This document shows, in pieces, positions 25,406-33,982 of a DNA stretch of 64,000 nucleotides. The first letter of the stretch is position 1, and each line of letters starts with the position of its first letter. The position numbers were made by a program, and so were the translations under genes. The notes below the pieces were generated by a model. That model saw only the letters and a program-made list of their open reading frames with translations, had not been told where the DNA came from and ran no database searches. This DNA comes from Mucilaginibacter empetricola (GTDB lineage Bacteria; Bacteroidota; Bacteroidia; Sphingobacteriales; Sphingobacteriaceae), in contig NZ_JANUBZ010000002.1 in assembly GCF_024808665.1 (NCBI RefSeq), positions 186,001-250,000 of the forward strand, given 5' to 3'.

Positions 25406-25506
25406 TGCTATAAAGATAATGAATATTATATCCGCTTGCAAACGGTTGCAAATGGATATTGTCGACTGTAAATGGTTATTAACCGGATAAACCTATCCAA
25501 CCGCTG

Positions 25507-25514
25507 CAACTTTG
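25507..25514 (+). promoter_or_regulatory. Candidate -7 box for ssb
   Basis: CAACTTTG matches the Bacteroidota -7 consensus TAnnTTTG at all but the first base, 40 bases upstream of the ssb ATG. No TTTG -33 element is seen. Confidence 0.25.
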
Positions 25515-25554
25515 TATCAATCATTTAAGAAAACATAATTTAAAATTGAACAAC

Positions 25555-25884
25555 ATGAGCACATTAAGAAACAGCGTACACCTGGTAGGTAATTTAGGAA
25601 TGGACCCGGAAGTGAAAAACTTTGATAACAACAGAAAATTGGCGCGCCTGTCAATAGCTACCAATGAAAGCTATAAAAATGATAAAGGCGAAAAAGTAAC
25701 CGAAACCCAATGGCATAACTTAATATTCTGGGGCAATCAGGCTAAATTAGCGGGCGACTATCTGAAAAAAGGGGATGAGGTAGCCATCGAAGGAAAACTA
25801 ACTAACCGCAACTACGTAGACAAGGATGGCAACAAACGTTATGCCTGCGAAGTGGTGGTAAACGAATTTATAAAATTGAAATAA
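25555..25884 (+). CDS. ssb: Single-stranded DNA-binding protein, short form
   Basis: With ATG at 25555 the protein is 109 residues: one OB fold from LRNSVHLVGNLGMDPEVK through LSIATNESYKN, TQWHNLIFWGNQAKLAGDYLKKGDEVAIEGKL and RYACEVVVNEF. It stops right after the fold and lacks the usual flexible acidic C-terminal tail (xDDxPF) that recruits partner proteins. It may therefore be a secondary SSB rather than the main replication protein; Bacteroidota often carry several. An in-frame TTG at 25546 is less likely to be the start. Confidence 0.85.
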   Translation: MSTLRNSVHLVGNLGMDPEVKNFDNNRKLARLSIATNESYKNDKGEKVTETQWHNLIFWGNQAKLAGDYLKKGDEVAIEGKLTNRNYVDKDGNKRYACEVVVNEFIKLK

Positions 25885-25903
25885 CCCAAACCTTTTACAG
25901 TTT

Positions 25904-26419
25904 ATGAAGTATATTTTTATAATAGCCGTGATGCTGCTGGCTTTTAATGCCGGTGCACAAAAGCTTCAAAAGCCGATGATTGATAAAATTAGCGGCGATA
26001 CCACCCTGATGACAAAGGAAGAGCCTTTACAAAGTAAACTCAGCCTGTCATTACATTTAATTGGATGCAGTATTTTAAAAGGCAGAGGAGTTTACCTACT
26101 CTATTTGCATTCAAAAGAGGCTGGGGAATGGGATTTTGTTGTACAGGATGGTTATGCGGCAGTTATAAAATTTACCAATGGTAAACTGCTGCAGCTAAAT
26201 CCGGTTGGTCAGAATTATTCAAAAATAATGTACGATGCCACACCGGTTTTTTCGGATGCAGATATTGCATATGGTATCAGCAATGATGATATTGATCAAT
26301 TGAAGAATAACAAAGTCGCCGTTATTAGGATAAACACCTCCGTAGGTTCGTTTGACTACAGCGTAAGTGATGCTCGGTCTGAAATAATAAAAAAGCAATT
26401 GGACCTGATTACAAAGTGA
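25904..26419 (+). CDS. Exported protein of unknown function
   Basis: The 171-residue product has a signal peptide (YIFIIAVMLLAFNAGAQ). The mature part of about 150 residues is mixed alpha/beta without Cys pairs or known motifs. It follows ssb by 19 bases and ends 8 bases before a strong hairpin terminator, so ssb and this gene may form an operon, though the functional link would be odd. I do not recognise the family. Confidence 0.6.
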   Translation: MKYIFIIAVMLLAFNAGAQKLQKPMIDKISGDTTLMTKEEPLQSKLSLSLHLIGCSILKGRGVYLLYLHSKEAGEWDFVVQDGYAAVIKFTNGKLLQLNPVGQNYSKIMYDATPVFSDADIAYGISNDDIDQLKNNKVAVIRINTSVGSFDYSVSDARSEIIKKQLDLITK

Positions 26420-26427
26420 CGAAATGG

Positions 26428-26467
26428 AAAAAGGGTAATTCAGCCTGGTTGCTGAATTACCCTTTTT
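26428..26467. terminator. Bidirectional intrinsic terminator
   Basis: A perfect 16-bp inverted repeat, AAAAAGGGTAATTCAG / CTGAATTACCCTTTTT, with an 8-base loop and flanking A and T runs, lies between the convergent exported-protein gene and the AT-rich gene at 26485. Confidence 0.85.
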
Positions 26468-26484
26468 TGTTGGTGAGATATCTT

Positions 26485-26859
26485 TTAATGGTAATAATCG
26501 TACCAATTGCCACCATACTTTATCTCAAAACTTTCTTTACTATCAAAAGTCAAATAAATTTCTTTGATTTCAGGGTCTAAATACTTATTGACTAGCTCTA
26601 AATAACCTTTTTTTATTTCATTGTACTTAGGTAAATCTTTGTTAAATTCTATTTGATTTTCTTTATACAAAAAAATAGTTAGCCAATAGTTTCCACTATG
26701 AATTTGCCAAATATCTTCATTTTGATACAAAGATGTAAATGAGTCTAAAATTTCTTTGGGAATATATTTGTCGACCTTTTTGGGTGGCAGCACTTCTTTT
26801 GGTGTTTTCTTATTGGATTTTGAAAACCATCTAAAGAAAAAAACCTTAAATTCTCTCAT
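26485..26859 (-). CDS. AT-rich hypothetical protein, possibly horizontally acquired
   Basis: The 124-residue product is rich in Lys, Tyr, Phe and Asn. It starts MREFKVFFFRWFSKSNK and ends in YGGNWYDYYH. Its base composition is visibly more AT-rich than its neighbours. The size, acidic/aromatic C-terminus and isolated position resemble orphan immunity-type or effector-associated proteins of Bacteroidota, but no toxin gene is adjacent, so this is speculation. I do not recognise a family. Confidence 0.55.
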   Translation of the reverse strand: MREFKVFFFRWFSKSNKKTPKEVLPPKKVDKYIPKEILDSFTSLYQNEDIWQIHSGNYWLTIFLYKENQIEFNKDLPKYNEIKKGYLELVNKYLDPEIKEIYLTFDSKESFEIKYGGNWYDYYH

Positions 26860-26883
26860 AGGCCAATAGCAATTTATTAAAGT

Positions 26884-28317
26884 TTACGACCCGGAATTTA
26901 AGTAAACCGTTTTTTCGACAATGGTGTGTATTACCATATCCAGCTCTTTGGCCGTTATATCCAAATGATTTAATATTTCGTTGTTCATGATGGTATCCAG
27001 ATGTTCACGGTCAAATAAATTAACCAGGCCCAAAATGGTAGCTACCGGCCTGCGGATTTCGTGCGAGCTGATGGCCGCAATTTCCTGTAGCCGTCTGTTT
27101 TGATCAATGATATGATCCTGGTTCCTTTTATTTTCCATCAATATTCTCAAAATATTGGAGGTGCGTTCAATCATCTGCAACTCATCAGGTTTAGGCTCGC
27201 GACGGGAAGTGTAATAAACGGCAAAAGTGGCTAGTACCTTTGAACTATGGGAACTGATAATTGGTGTTGACCAGCATGCTTTTAATCCGTGTGCCCGTGC
27301 TAAATCCCTAAAACCTTCCCATATCGGGCTGGTTTCAATGTCATCCACAATTATCTGCGCACGATGGTAGGCGGCGGTACCACATGAACCTGCCCTGGGG
27401 CCAATTGGCGTACCATCTATAGCATCACAAAATTCTTTATGTAAGCGGGGTGCGGCAATATGGTGCAAAGTTTCCTCCGCTTCGTCTACTTCCAGTACCG
27501 AGCAAATCATATCCGGAAATATTTCTTCAATACCTTTTAACAGCTCGTTTATGGTTTGCGGAAAAGAATATAGGGCCGATGCATTTATTTCGAGTACATT
27601 TTTTTCGAGAGCGAGGATAAGCTGCTGTATTTTGGTTGAGGTAACGTCTCTTATAAAAATCATCATTTCATTTTTATAAGGATAGAGGTTTAGCCTTAAC
27701 CACCTTCTGGTATACTTATTATAATATTGAAACTGGCTGGAAAAATTACTGCTGAAAGCATTGTCGAACTTACTTACCACCTCATCGGTAAGGCCCAAAC
27801 TATGCAGATCTTTAAGTTTTACATTTTTAAGCTGCCTGTTTTTGAGCCCTGTAATAGCCTGAAAAGCGGGATTAAATGAGATGACCTGCCAATTGCTATC
27901 GATAATGAAAAAGCCTTCGTTAAAGCTTTGTATAATGTGGTGTACATTGTCGGTGATGCTTTTATCATTGCCGTTTAATTTGTTGGTTAAATTAACCCCA
28001 CTAGCATATACCAGGTCGGTTTCGGCGTGGTATACCAACGACCATTTGATGTTGTAATAAACACCGTCGATGGCCTTTAACCTGGTTTCGTAGCCCGATG
28101 CTTCTTTTTTGATCAGTAAGGTTTTAAGCAGTTCATCATGTCTTCTTATATCGGCCGAATGGGAAATTACAGTAATTGCTTTGCCGGTTATTTCGGTTTC
28201 TGAATAACCGATGGCTTTTCTGAAAGCTGCATTTGTACGTTTTATTATTCCATTTCTGTCCATTACACAGAAAAAATCATTCGACTTATCGAGAAGAAAG
28301 GAGAGGGTGGCATCCAT
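26884..28317 (-). CDS. PAS-PAS-GAF sensor protein with DHp helix but no kinase ATPase domain
   Basis: The 477-residue soluble protein has two PAS domains (about 5-120, FCVMDRNGIIKRTNAAFRKA; and about 125-235, GFFIIDSNWQVISFNPAFQ), a GAF domain (about 240-390; GPRAGSCGTAAYHRAQIIVDDI is typical) and a dimerisation helix pair with the H-box SSHEIRRPVATILGL (His419). It ends 58 residues later, without the N, G1, G2 ATPase boxes, so it cannot autophosphorylate as written. It may be a phosphorelay or dimerisation partner, or a decayed kinase. The GAF part suggests a redox or small-molecule cue. Confidence 0.75.
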   Translation of the reverse strand: MDATLSFLLDKSNDFFCVMDRNGIIKRTNAAFRKAIGYSETEITGKAITVISHSADIRRHDELLKTLLIKKEASGYETRLKAIDGVYYNIKWSLVYHAETDLVYASGVNLTNKLNGNDKSITDNVHHIIQSFNEGFFIIDSNWQVISFNPAFQAITGLKNRQLKNVKLKDLHSLGLTDEVVSKFDNAFSSNFSSQFQYYNKYTRRWLRLNLYPYKNEMMIFIRDVTSTKIQQLILALEKNVLEINASALYSFPQTINELLKGIEEIFPDMICSVLEVDEAEETLHHIAAPRLHKEFCDAIDGTPIGPRAGSCGTAAYHRAQIIVDDIETSPIWEGFRDLARAHGLKACWSTPIISSHSSKVLATFAVYYTSRREPKPDELQMIERTSNILRILMENKRNQDHIIDQNRRLQEIAAISSHEIRRPVATILGLVNLFDREHLDTIMNNEILNHLDITAKELDMVIHTIVEKTVYLNSGS

Positions 28318-28400
28318 TTTTCAGTAAAGGGGATAATTGGAAGTTTATATCACGGTACATAAATTTAGAAAAAAATACGCACTAAAGCAAATATATTCCC

Positions 28401-29105
28401 TTAAGGAGTGCTTGCCGCTACCGGTAAAACTTTACCATTAAAAAAACGATGGCCGGTTAAGGAAAAATCAGCAATATATTTCCCCATTTCAAATGCCATC
28501 ACAGGCGATTCATAACCAGGGAATGCTTTTTCCAGCATTTCAGTTTGTGCCGATCCTAATGCCAGGCAGTTAACTTTTATTTCCTGCTCGGCAAATTCCA
28601 TGGCCAGGCATTCTGTTAACGTATGCAGGGCTGCTTTGCTTGCCGAATAAGCTGCCAGTCCTGGAAATTTAGCGCTTCCCTGAAAACCGCCCATGCTGCC
28701 AATGTTTACAATGTGTGCTCCTTTAGGCATCAGGCCGTGTACACTCTGTATAATACGTACGTGACCAATAAAATTGCTTTGCAGCATTTCAACAAAATCC
28801 ATTTCCTGTAATTGGGCAAATGGTTTGTTGATCAGTACCCCGGCATTGTTAATCAATACATCAACGCGGTTATCAAAACTACTGCCTATAAATTCCAGTA
28901 AGCCTGTGTAATCATCGTGTACAATGTCAAATGCCATGGCATATATTTCGGCTTCCGGATTAAGCCCCTGGGCTATTTCCAGCAGCCTTTGCAGTTTTTC
29001 ATGCGAACGCGACAGGGCTATTACCTTATGTTTTCCCGAGAGTATTAATTCGAGCGCAGCTTCAAACCCTACACCGCTGCTTGCTCCGGTTATAATGATG
29101 TTCAT
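28401..29105 (-). CDS. Short-chain dehydrogenase/reductase (SDR)
   Basis: This 234-residue classical SDR shows the cofactor motif TGASSGVGFE, NNAGV, catalytic Ser in NIGSMGGF, and YSASKAA (Tyr-x-x-x-Lys). It begins 5 bases after the aromatic amino acid hydroxylase stop, so the two are co-transcribed. The pairing makes a pterin-recycling or aromatic-catabolic role plausible (inference), because the hydroxylase consumes a reduced pterin and some dihydropteridine and sepiapterin reductases are SDRs. The substrate is not visible from the sequence. Confidence 0.85.
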   Translation of the reverse strand: MNIIITGASSGVGFEAALELILSGKHKVIALSRSHEKLQRLLEIAQGLNPEAEIYAMAFDIVHDDYTGLLEFIGSSFDNRVDVLINNAGVLINKPFAQLQEMDFVEMLQSNFIGHVRIIQSVHGLMPKGAHIVNIGSMGGFQGSAKFPGLAAYSASKAALHTLTECLAMEFAEQEIKVNCLALGSAQTEMLEKAFPGYESPVMAFEMGKYIADFSLTGHRFFNGKVLPVAASTP

Positions 29106-29110
29106 AGCTA

Positions 29111-30889
29111 CTAAACTACCAATTTTTGCTCAACAGGATGCTTTATTAAATAAAATCCGTCGCTAATTAGTTTTTTGAGTTCGGGCTGGTTTATTGCTTT
29201 CTGTTCAAGGAAAACTCTTATCTCGTTTGCTACATCAGTTTCAACTTCTTCATGGTCCAGTATTTCCAGTATCTCTAAAGCGCAAAGCCAGTCGTTATAA
29301 TGGTTTTTCTGCAAACGGAGCCAAACATTGCCCAAAAAACCAAAATCGCCGCCGGTATGCCTGCGGTTGCGCACCTGTTGGTATAGTTGATGAAGTTCAA
29401 CAGTATTATCATCATAAACCTGATGATGCGTTTCGGTGTTTGATTTATAGGCTATCTCCACAAAGGCATCCTTATCGGCTGCGCCACAAAAAACAGAAGT
29501 TATTTTTTCGCCCACTGCCATATCATAAACGCCCCACGATGGTTCAAATAATATTTTGCCATGCTGATCTGTTACGGTGCAATTTTCAAAGGTGATTAGC
29601 TGGGTTTTGCCGTTGGTATGTAAAACCTTTTTTACTGTGCCATTAACCTTTAAACCGCTTTCAAAGGTTAACGTCGTTTCTTTAGTTTCTTCAAAGCCAA
29701 AATAGTTTAGCTCTTCGATGGACAAATTTTCCAGCGGCATAGCATGATCTTTCAATTTGCCAACCGGCGAACTAAAACCATGGTGATGATAATCTTTACC
29801 ATGCCCGCTTAATTGTTTATTATCAACCGAAAGGGCAGCAGGGCCAGTGGCTTTTATAAAAGCGGGCTGTTCATTTTTGCCCGGTATAAATTCTGTAAAT
29901 GTGCCGGTTACCTGCAAGCCTGAACTGTAAACAACGGTACATGTATTTTTACTGTCGATAGCCTTTTGTAAGCCATAGATGCCTCCCTTGCGGAACGACA
30001 TGGTGTTGGCAAAGGCTTCCAATACATCAATGAGGTTTTGGAAAGTTGGGGTTACAAATAATTGCGGCTGTGCCTTGGTAATATCGTAGCTGTAGTTAAT
30101 GGCATCAATGGTATAGGGTAGTTTTTTAACGCTATCCAGCATGCAACTGGAGCTTTCGCCAATAGAGGATAACAGCCCGGCGCCGTAAATTTTTGGATTT
30201 TGTTGCGTTCCTATCAAACCATATTCTACCGTCCACCAGTGCAGGCGGCTAAGCAGGGCCATTTCTGATGGTTCGCCCATATTTTCCTGCCGGTAGGCTA
30301 CCAATTCGTCGGCCTCTTTTATGGCTACTTCATCAGCGTCGGGCATTTCTTTTAATATAGATAAAGCCCTAATAGCTTCATATAATTCAAAATCCTGTGC
30401 GGAGAACATCGCTTTGGCACCTATCGAACCAAAGTAACTCAGGTATTCGTGATAATCTTTATCCGCAATAATAGGAGCATGGCCGGCAGATTCGTGAATA
30501 ATATCAGGAGCCGGCGTATATTCAATATGTTTTAATTGGCGGATGTCGGCGGCAATTACCAGCACCCGGTAAGCCTGGTATTCCATAAAGGCAGCAGGCG
30601 GAATAAAACCATCAACAGTAACCGCGCCCCAGCCTATTTTTGCAAGGGCATCATTCATTTCCTGCAAATTGGGGATCTTTTCGATGGTTAAGCCAGCCTT
30701 TTGTAAGCCGGGGATGTAAGGATAATAAGCAACATCTTTTAGATAGCTATAATTTTGGCGCATTACATACCGCCATACAGCGTGATCGACCGGGGTATAA
30801 TGCTCATAATGTTGTTCAACTATAAATTGTTTTAAATGCGCGGGCAATGCAGCAACCTGTGGGTTGCCAAAATCATTAAAATGGCTCAT
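29111..30889 (-). CDS. Aromatic amino acid hydroxylase (phenylalanine 4-monooxygenase type), long form
   Basis: The 592-residue protein has the catalytic AAAH core in its first half. The iron ligands are His132 and His137 in IHESAGHAP, and Glu222 in HWWTVEYGLIG. The family enzymes use Fe(II), O2 and a tetrahydropterin to hydroxylate phenylalanine to tyrosine. About 280 residues follow the core, much more than the ~270-300 residue bacterial PhhA. That extra part has beta-rich repeats (TFTEFIPGKNEQPAF, LTFESGLKVNGTV) and no recognised domain. It appears in the Bacteroidota lineage. The SDR gene is downstream in the same operon. Confidence 0.85.
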   Translation of the reverse strand: MSHFNDFGNPQVAALPAHLKQFIVEQHYEHYTPVDHAVWRYVMRQNYSYLKDVAYYPYIPGLQKAGLTIEKIPNLQEMNDALAKIGWGAVTVDGFIPPAAFMEYQAYRVLVIAADIRQLKHIEYTPAPDIIHESAGHAPIIADKDYHEYLSYFGSIGAKAMFSAQDFELYEAIRALSILKEMPDADEVAIKEADELVAYRQENMGEPSEMALLSRLHWWTVEYGLIGTQQNPKIYGAGLLSSIGESSSCMLDSVKKLPYTIDAINYSYDITKAQPQLFVTPTFQNLIDVLEAFANTMSFRKGGIYGLQKAIDSKNTCTVVYSSGLQVTGTFTEFIPGKNEQPAFIKATGPAALSVDNKQLSGHGKDYHHHGFSSPVGKLKDHAMPLENLSIEELNYFGFEETKETTLTFESGLKVNGTVKKVLHTNGKTQLITFENCTVTDQHGKILFEPSWGVYDMAVGEKITSVFCGAADKDAFVEIAYKSNTETHHQVYDDNTVELHQLYQQVRNRRHTGGDFGFLGNVWLRLQKNHYNDWLCALEILEILDHEEVETDVANEIRVFLEQKAINQPELKKLISDGFYLIKHPVEQKLVV

Positions 30890-30920
30890 TAATCAATTAC
30901 TACTGGTTTATAAGAGAACG

Positions 30921-30928
30921 CAAAATTA
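30921..30928 (-). promoter_or_regulatory. Candidate -7 box of the aromatic hydroxylase operon
   Basis: The minus strand reads TAATTTTG (TAnnTTTG match), 31 bases upstream of the hydroxylase ATG. No clear -33 element. Confidence 0.3.
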
Positions 30929-31025
30929 GCGAAATAAGTTTATAATGAGCCGTTGGATAAATGAGCAGACCACAAAATATTGCAGTTCAATGTTATAAAT
31001 CTAAGGTTAAGATACGCTTTATTTT

Positions 31026-31144
31026 GCCTCACCTAAATCCCCTCCAAAGGAGAGGACTTTAACTTCACTCTTTTTTTAGAACCCTCTCCCTTGCGCCACC
31101 GCTAAAGCTAAGGCGGCACGCGATTGGAGAGGGCAGGGTGAGGC
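31026..31144. repeat. Intergenic palindromic repeat with CTCACC/GGTGAG ends, copy 1
   Basis: GCCTCACC (31026-31033) is repeated inverted as GGTGAGGC (31137-31144). Between them are hairpin-forming pyrimidine-rich arms such as CCTCCAAAGGAGAGG and CCCTCTCC / GGAGAGGG. The element occupies the gap upstream of the hydroxylase and downstream of the flippase-like gene. Copy 2 at 37145-37289 shares the CTCACC ends and CCCTCT arms. Confidence 0.65.
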
Positions 31145-31156
31145 TAAATTCATGCT

Positions 31157-32107
31157 TTAATTACTCACGTCTTCGGGTTTGGTTAAACCCTTCTGCAAGC
31201 GGCTTGGGCGTATTACATAATAAAGACCCGATAACGCGACAACAAGGGAAATAAGATAAAACGAGATACTAAGGAAAACGGCAAGCCCCACATTCATATT
31301 GAGCCAGCCGGCTAATATTTTAAATATGTACTCGCGTATACCGGCTCCGCCGACAGAAATAGGCAATACCGCTGCAAGTGCCGAAAGTAAGAATGACAAA
31401 AGATATGGCGCAAATTTGCCATGAAAATCCTGACCCATCAGCACGCAGATAATGGTGATAACCTGGCACGATTGTACTAAAATGGCTTTTAAATGCCCTT
31501 TGAAGAAGTGTTTGGTAAAATCTTTGAAAAATATTTTGACTACGATGTAGTAAATGCCCGAGGCTACTACAAATGCCACCAATAACAACGGAATACTTAC
31601 CGGGATAAGGGGAATAAATATGCGTAAGGTAACCACAATTAGCCCGATGGCCCACAAACCGCTTAACCTGTCGAACAAAATGGCCATAAAAACCTTTTTG
31701 GTAGGAAAATTATAGTTTTTATGCAGCAGGTAAATTTTGTAACCATCGCCACCAATGCCGCCGGGCAGCAACAGGTTATAAAATATGCCCAAAAGATACA
31801 GGCGGAAATTAAAACGCGGATTTAACCTTAAATCTATCGACTTAAAAAAACTCAATAAGCGCCATGATGAAGCCACCATCGACAAAAAGTAGAAAGCAAC
31901 TCCAGCCAGCATCCAGTAATAATTGGCGTTGATGAGCCTGTTTTTTACTTCGCTAAAGGGAACCTTGCTAAAAACCCAATAAAGCAAAGCCGAGGTTACG
32001 GCTATCTTTAAAATGGTTTTAACTACATTCCAAAGCTTTTGCTTACGCGTTTTTGGGGTTATTTCTGCTTCAGCTTCGTTGGCTATGGCGTCTTCAATAT
32101 GTGTCAT
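31157..32107 (-). CDS. Flippase-like membrane protein (lysylphosphatidylglycerol synthase TM region family)
   Basis: The 316-residue protein has about eight membrane helices and the family features NRLINANYYWMLAGVAFYFL, LLPGGIGGDGYKIYLLHKN, and GGAGIREYIF with conserved Gly and Arg. The family (UPF0104) holds the flippase part of MprF and many stand-alone transporters thought to move lipids or polyprenyl-linked molecules. The start is set at the ATG (32107) and not at a TTG three codons earlier; a -7 box sits only 6 bases upstream. The gene stands alone. Confidence 0.75.
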   Translation of the reverse strand: MTHIEDAIANEAEAEITPKTRKQKLWNVVKTILKIAVTSALLYWVFSKVPFSEVKNRLINANYYWMLAGVAFYFLSMVASSWRLLSFFKSIDLRLNPRFNFRLYLLGIFYNLLLPGGIGGDGYKIYLLHKNYNFPTKKVFMAILFDRLSGLWAIGLIVVTLRIFIPLIPVSIPLLLVAFVVASGIYYIVVKIFFKDFTKHFFKGHLKAILVQSCQVITIICVLMGQDFHGKFAPYLLSFLLSALAAVLPISVGGAGIREYIFKILAGWLNMNVGLAVFLSISFYLISLVVALSGLYYVIRPSRLQKGLTKPEDVSN

Positions 32108-32113
32108 TGGGAG

Positions 32114-32121
32114 CAAAACTA
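32114..32121 (-). promoter_or_regulatory. Candidate -7 box 6 bases from the flippase-like start codon
   Basis: The minus strand reads TAGTTTTG, a TAnnTTTG match just upstream of the ATG at 32107. If used, the transcript would be leaderless. Confidence 0.35.
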
Positions 32122-32188
32122 CTAAAAAGCAAAGATTTTGTTGTTTAGTGAAAAGTTAAATACGGTTAAATTGTTTTATTGCAGCTGT

Positions 32189-32611
32189 TTAACTTTTTGG
32201 CTTAACTTCTGAGTTTTGTAAAATAGCCAGTATTTTATCTAATTTATCAATTTCAATGGAGTTCAGCTTTTCCAGCAGTTCTTCAATTTCCTTTTTTGCT
32301 TCCAGGTTGGTTGCATAATCAGCATTGGCCTGTACGCGATCGCGATCGTTCTGGCGGTTTTGTGCCATCATGATAATAGGGGCAGCATAAGCGGCCTGTG
32401 TTGAAAACAACAGGTTAAGCAAAATATAAGGATAAACATCCCAATGGTAAATAAAGCCTACAACGTTAGCTGCCATCCATATAACAACAATGACAGTTTG
32501 GATAATAATAAATCGCCATGATCCCATTCCGCAGGCTACTGAATCAGCCAGGCGTTGTCCAAATGCTAAACTATCTTCATGATGCTGATGCCACGTTTTG
32601 CCAAGTTTCAT
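32189..32611 (-). CDS. DUF1003 membrane protein
   Basis: The 140-residue protein starts GKTWHQHHEDSLAFGQRLAD, has two membrane helices (IIIQTVIVVIWMAANVVGF and VYPYILLNLLFSTQAAYAA) and the conserved DUF1003 end motif SMAQNRQNDRDR-like (here MAQNRQNDRDRVQA), then a helical cytoplasmic tail. The family is widespread and poorly understood. It stands alone next to the ABC ATPase gene, which is divergent. Confidence 0.85.
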   Translation of the reverse strand: MKLGKTWHQHHEDSLAFGQRLADSVACGMGSWRFIIIQTVIVVIWMAANVVGFIYHWDVYPYILLNLLFSTQAAYAAPIIMMAQNRQNDRDRVQANADYATNLEAKKEIEELLEKLNSIEIDKLDKILAILQNSEVKPKS

Positions 32612-32773
32612 ATTTATTTTATTGTTTATGTGGCTAAATATATAATAATTGTATCAATTGGATATTTCTTTTTATAGATAAACTTTTATAGTTTCGGTTC
32701 GTAATAGTTATCGGCTTGCAAATTTATTTTGTTGATTTTTGCAAAGAAAAATAGGATAAAAAATAACGGCAGT

Positions 32774-33820
32774 ATGCATAATGAAATGATCCTGGAGACC
32801 ATATCGGTCACCAAAAATTACTTTGGCGACAAGTCTTCGGGCGTAAATAATGTAACCATATTTATTCCAAAAGCAAAAATAACAGCTATAGTTGGCGAAA
32901 GCGGCAGCGGCAAAACCACTTTGCTTAATTTGTTATATGGTTCGCTGCAGCCAGACGCGGGAGAGGTATTTTTTAAGGAGGAGCGGATATTAAAACGCGA
33001 CGAAAAATTGCAACCCGCCCACGAGGCCATGCGCCTGGTAACGCAAGATAATAAAGATATGGACCTGGTTGCTACCGTTTGGGAGAGTGTGCGCTCTGGA
33101 TTAACCGCCGGAGAACTAGGTAAGGATACCGAACTAAAGAAGATAACCGATGCATTAAACATGCTGGATATTTTTGCGCTGAAAGATATACCATTTGATA
33201 AGCTTAGCGGTGGCGAAAAACAGCGCGTTACTATTGCCAAAGCGCTGATAAGCAAGCCGGAAGTATTATTGCTAGATGAACCTTTTAACCAGGTGGATGC
33301 CACTTACCGCGAAGGATTACAGCACGATATACGATACATTGTTAAGGAATGGGGCGTAACAGTAGTACTGGTGTCGCATGACCCGGCGGAGATATTATCA
33401 ATGGCTGACGAACTGATTGTTTTAAAGGAAGGCGAAATAGTGGAGAATGGCAGTCCGGAAGAGTTGTATAATTCGCCCAAGCTATTATATACGGCTCAGA
33501 TATTGGCCAGTAACAGTCAGCTTACATCAGACGAGGCAAAAAAATGCGGGATAACTACTAAACGAGGCACCGTTATTATTTATGCCGAACATGTTAAAAT
33601 TGTTAAAGGTTTCAGCGCCAAATGGACCGTTAAACAGGTGCTGTTTAAAGGTTTTTATGAAGAACTGATAATTGAGCGCGATAGTATTATTTTGAGGGCC
33701 ACCAATTATGCCAAAAAAAAATATCCTGTTGGCAGCAAGATCAATATTGATATTGAAGATTACTTTGAATACGGAAAATGGGAGAGCCCGGTAAGGTCTT
33801 TGCCGAAGGAGGTGAACTAA
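32774..33820 (+). CDS. Orphan ABC transporter ATPase with TOBE-like C-terminal domain
   Basis: From ATG 32774 the protein is 348 residues. It has Walker A GESGSGKTTLL, signature LSGGEKQRVTIAKAL, Walker B VLLLDEPFNQ and the H-loop SHD. After about residue 235 comes a domain with strands that resemble a TOBE fold (RGTVIIYAEHVKIVKG, then YPVGSKINIDIEDYF), as in importers of the PotA/MalK type. No permease or binding protein is adjacent, so the partner must be elsewhere. An upstream TTG start (32729) would add 15 residues with no conservation signal. Confidence 0.8.
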   Translation: MHNEMILETISVTKNYFGDKSSGVNNVTIFIPKAKITAIVGESGSGKTTLLNLLYGSLQPDAGEVFFKEERILKRDEKLQPAHEAMRLVTQDNKDMDLVATVWESVRSGLTAGELGKDTELKKITDALNMLDIFALKDIPFDKLSGGEKQRVTIAKALISKPEVLLLDEPFNQVDATYREGLQHDIRYIVKEWGVTVVLVSHDPAEILSMADELIVLKEGEIVENGSPEELYNSPKLLYTAQILASNSQLTSDEAKKCGITTKRGTVIIYAEHVKIVKGFSAKWTVKQVLFKGFYEELIIERDSIILRATNYAKKKYPVGSKINIDIEDYFEYGKWESPVRSLPKEVN

Positions 33821-33829
33821 ATCCCTTCT

Positions 33830-33954
33830 TGTCATTTCGAGTGATAACGAGAAATCTTCTGCGCCCTGCTATACGAACTATGCAGAGCGAACGATGCCTG
33901 GCGTTGATGTCTGGCGTAAAAGATTTCTCCTTGGTACCCTCGTTCGAAATGACA
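33830..33954. repeat. Nested inverted repeat of the TGTCATTTCGA type
   Basis: TGTCATTTCGA (33830-33840) is inverted at 33944-33954 (TCGAAATGACA), and GAGAAATCTT (33849-33858) is inverted at 33920-33929 (AAGATTTCTC). The element fills the gap between the convergent ABC ATPase and EamA genes. The two nested stems with the same TTTC.../...GAAA core look like a mobile palindromic element (inference); an ORF on the + strand across it is not credible. Confidence 0.7.
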
Positions 33955-33982
33955 TAAGGGTAAGATGTTTTAAAAACAGGAC

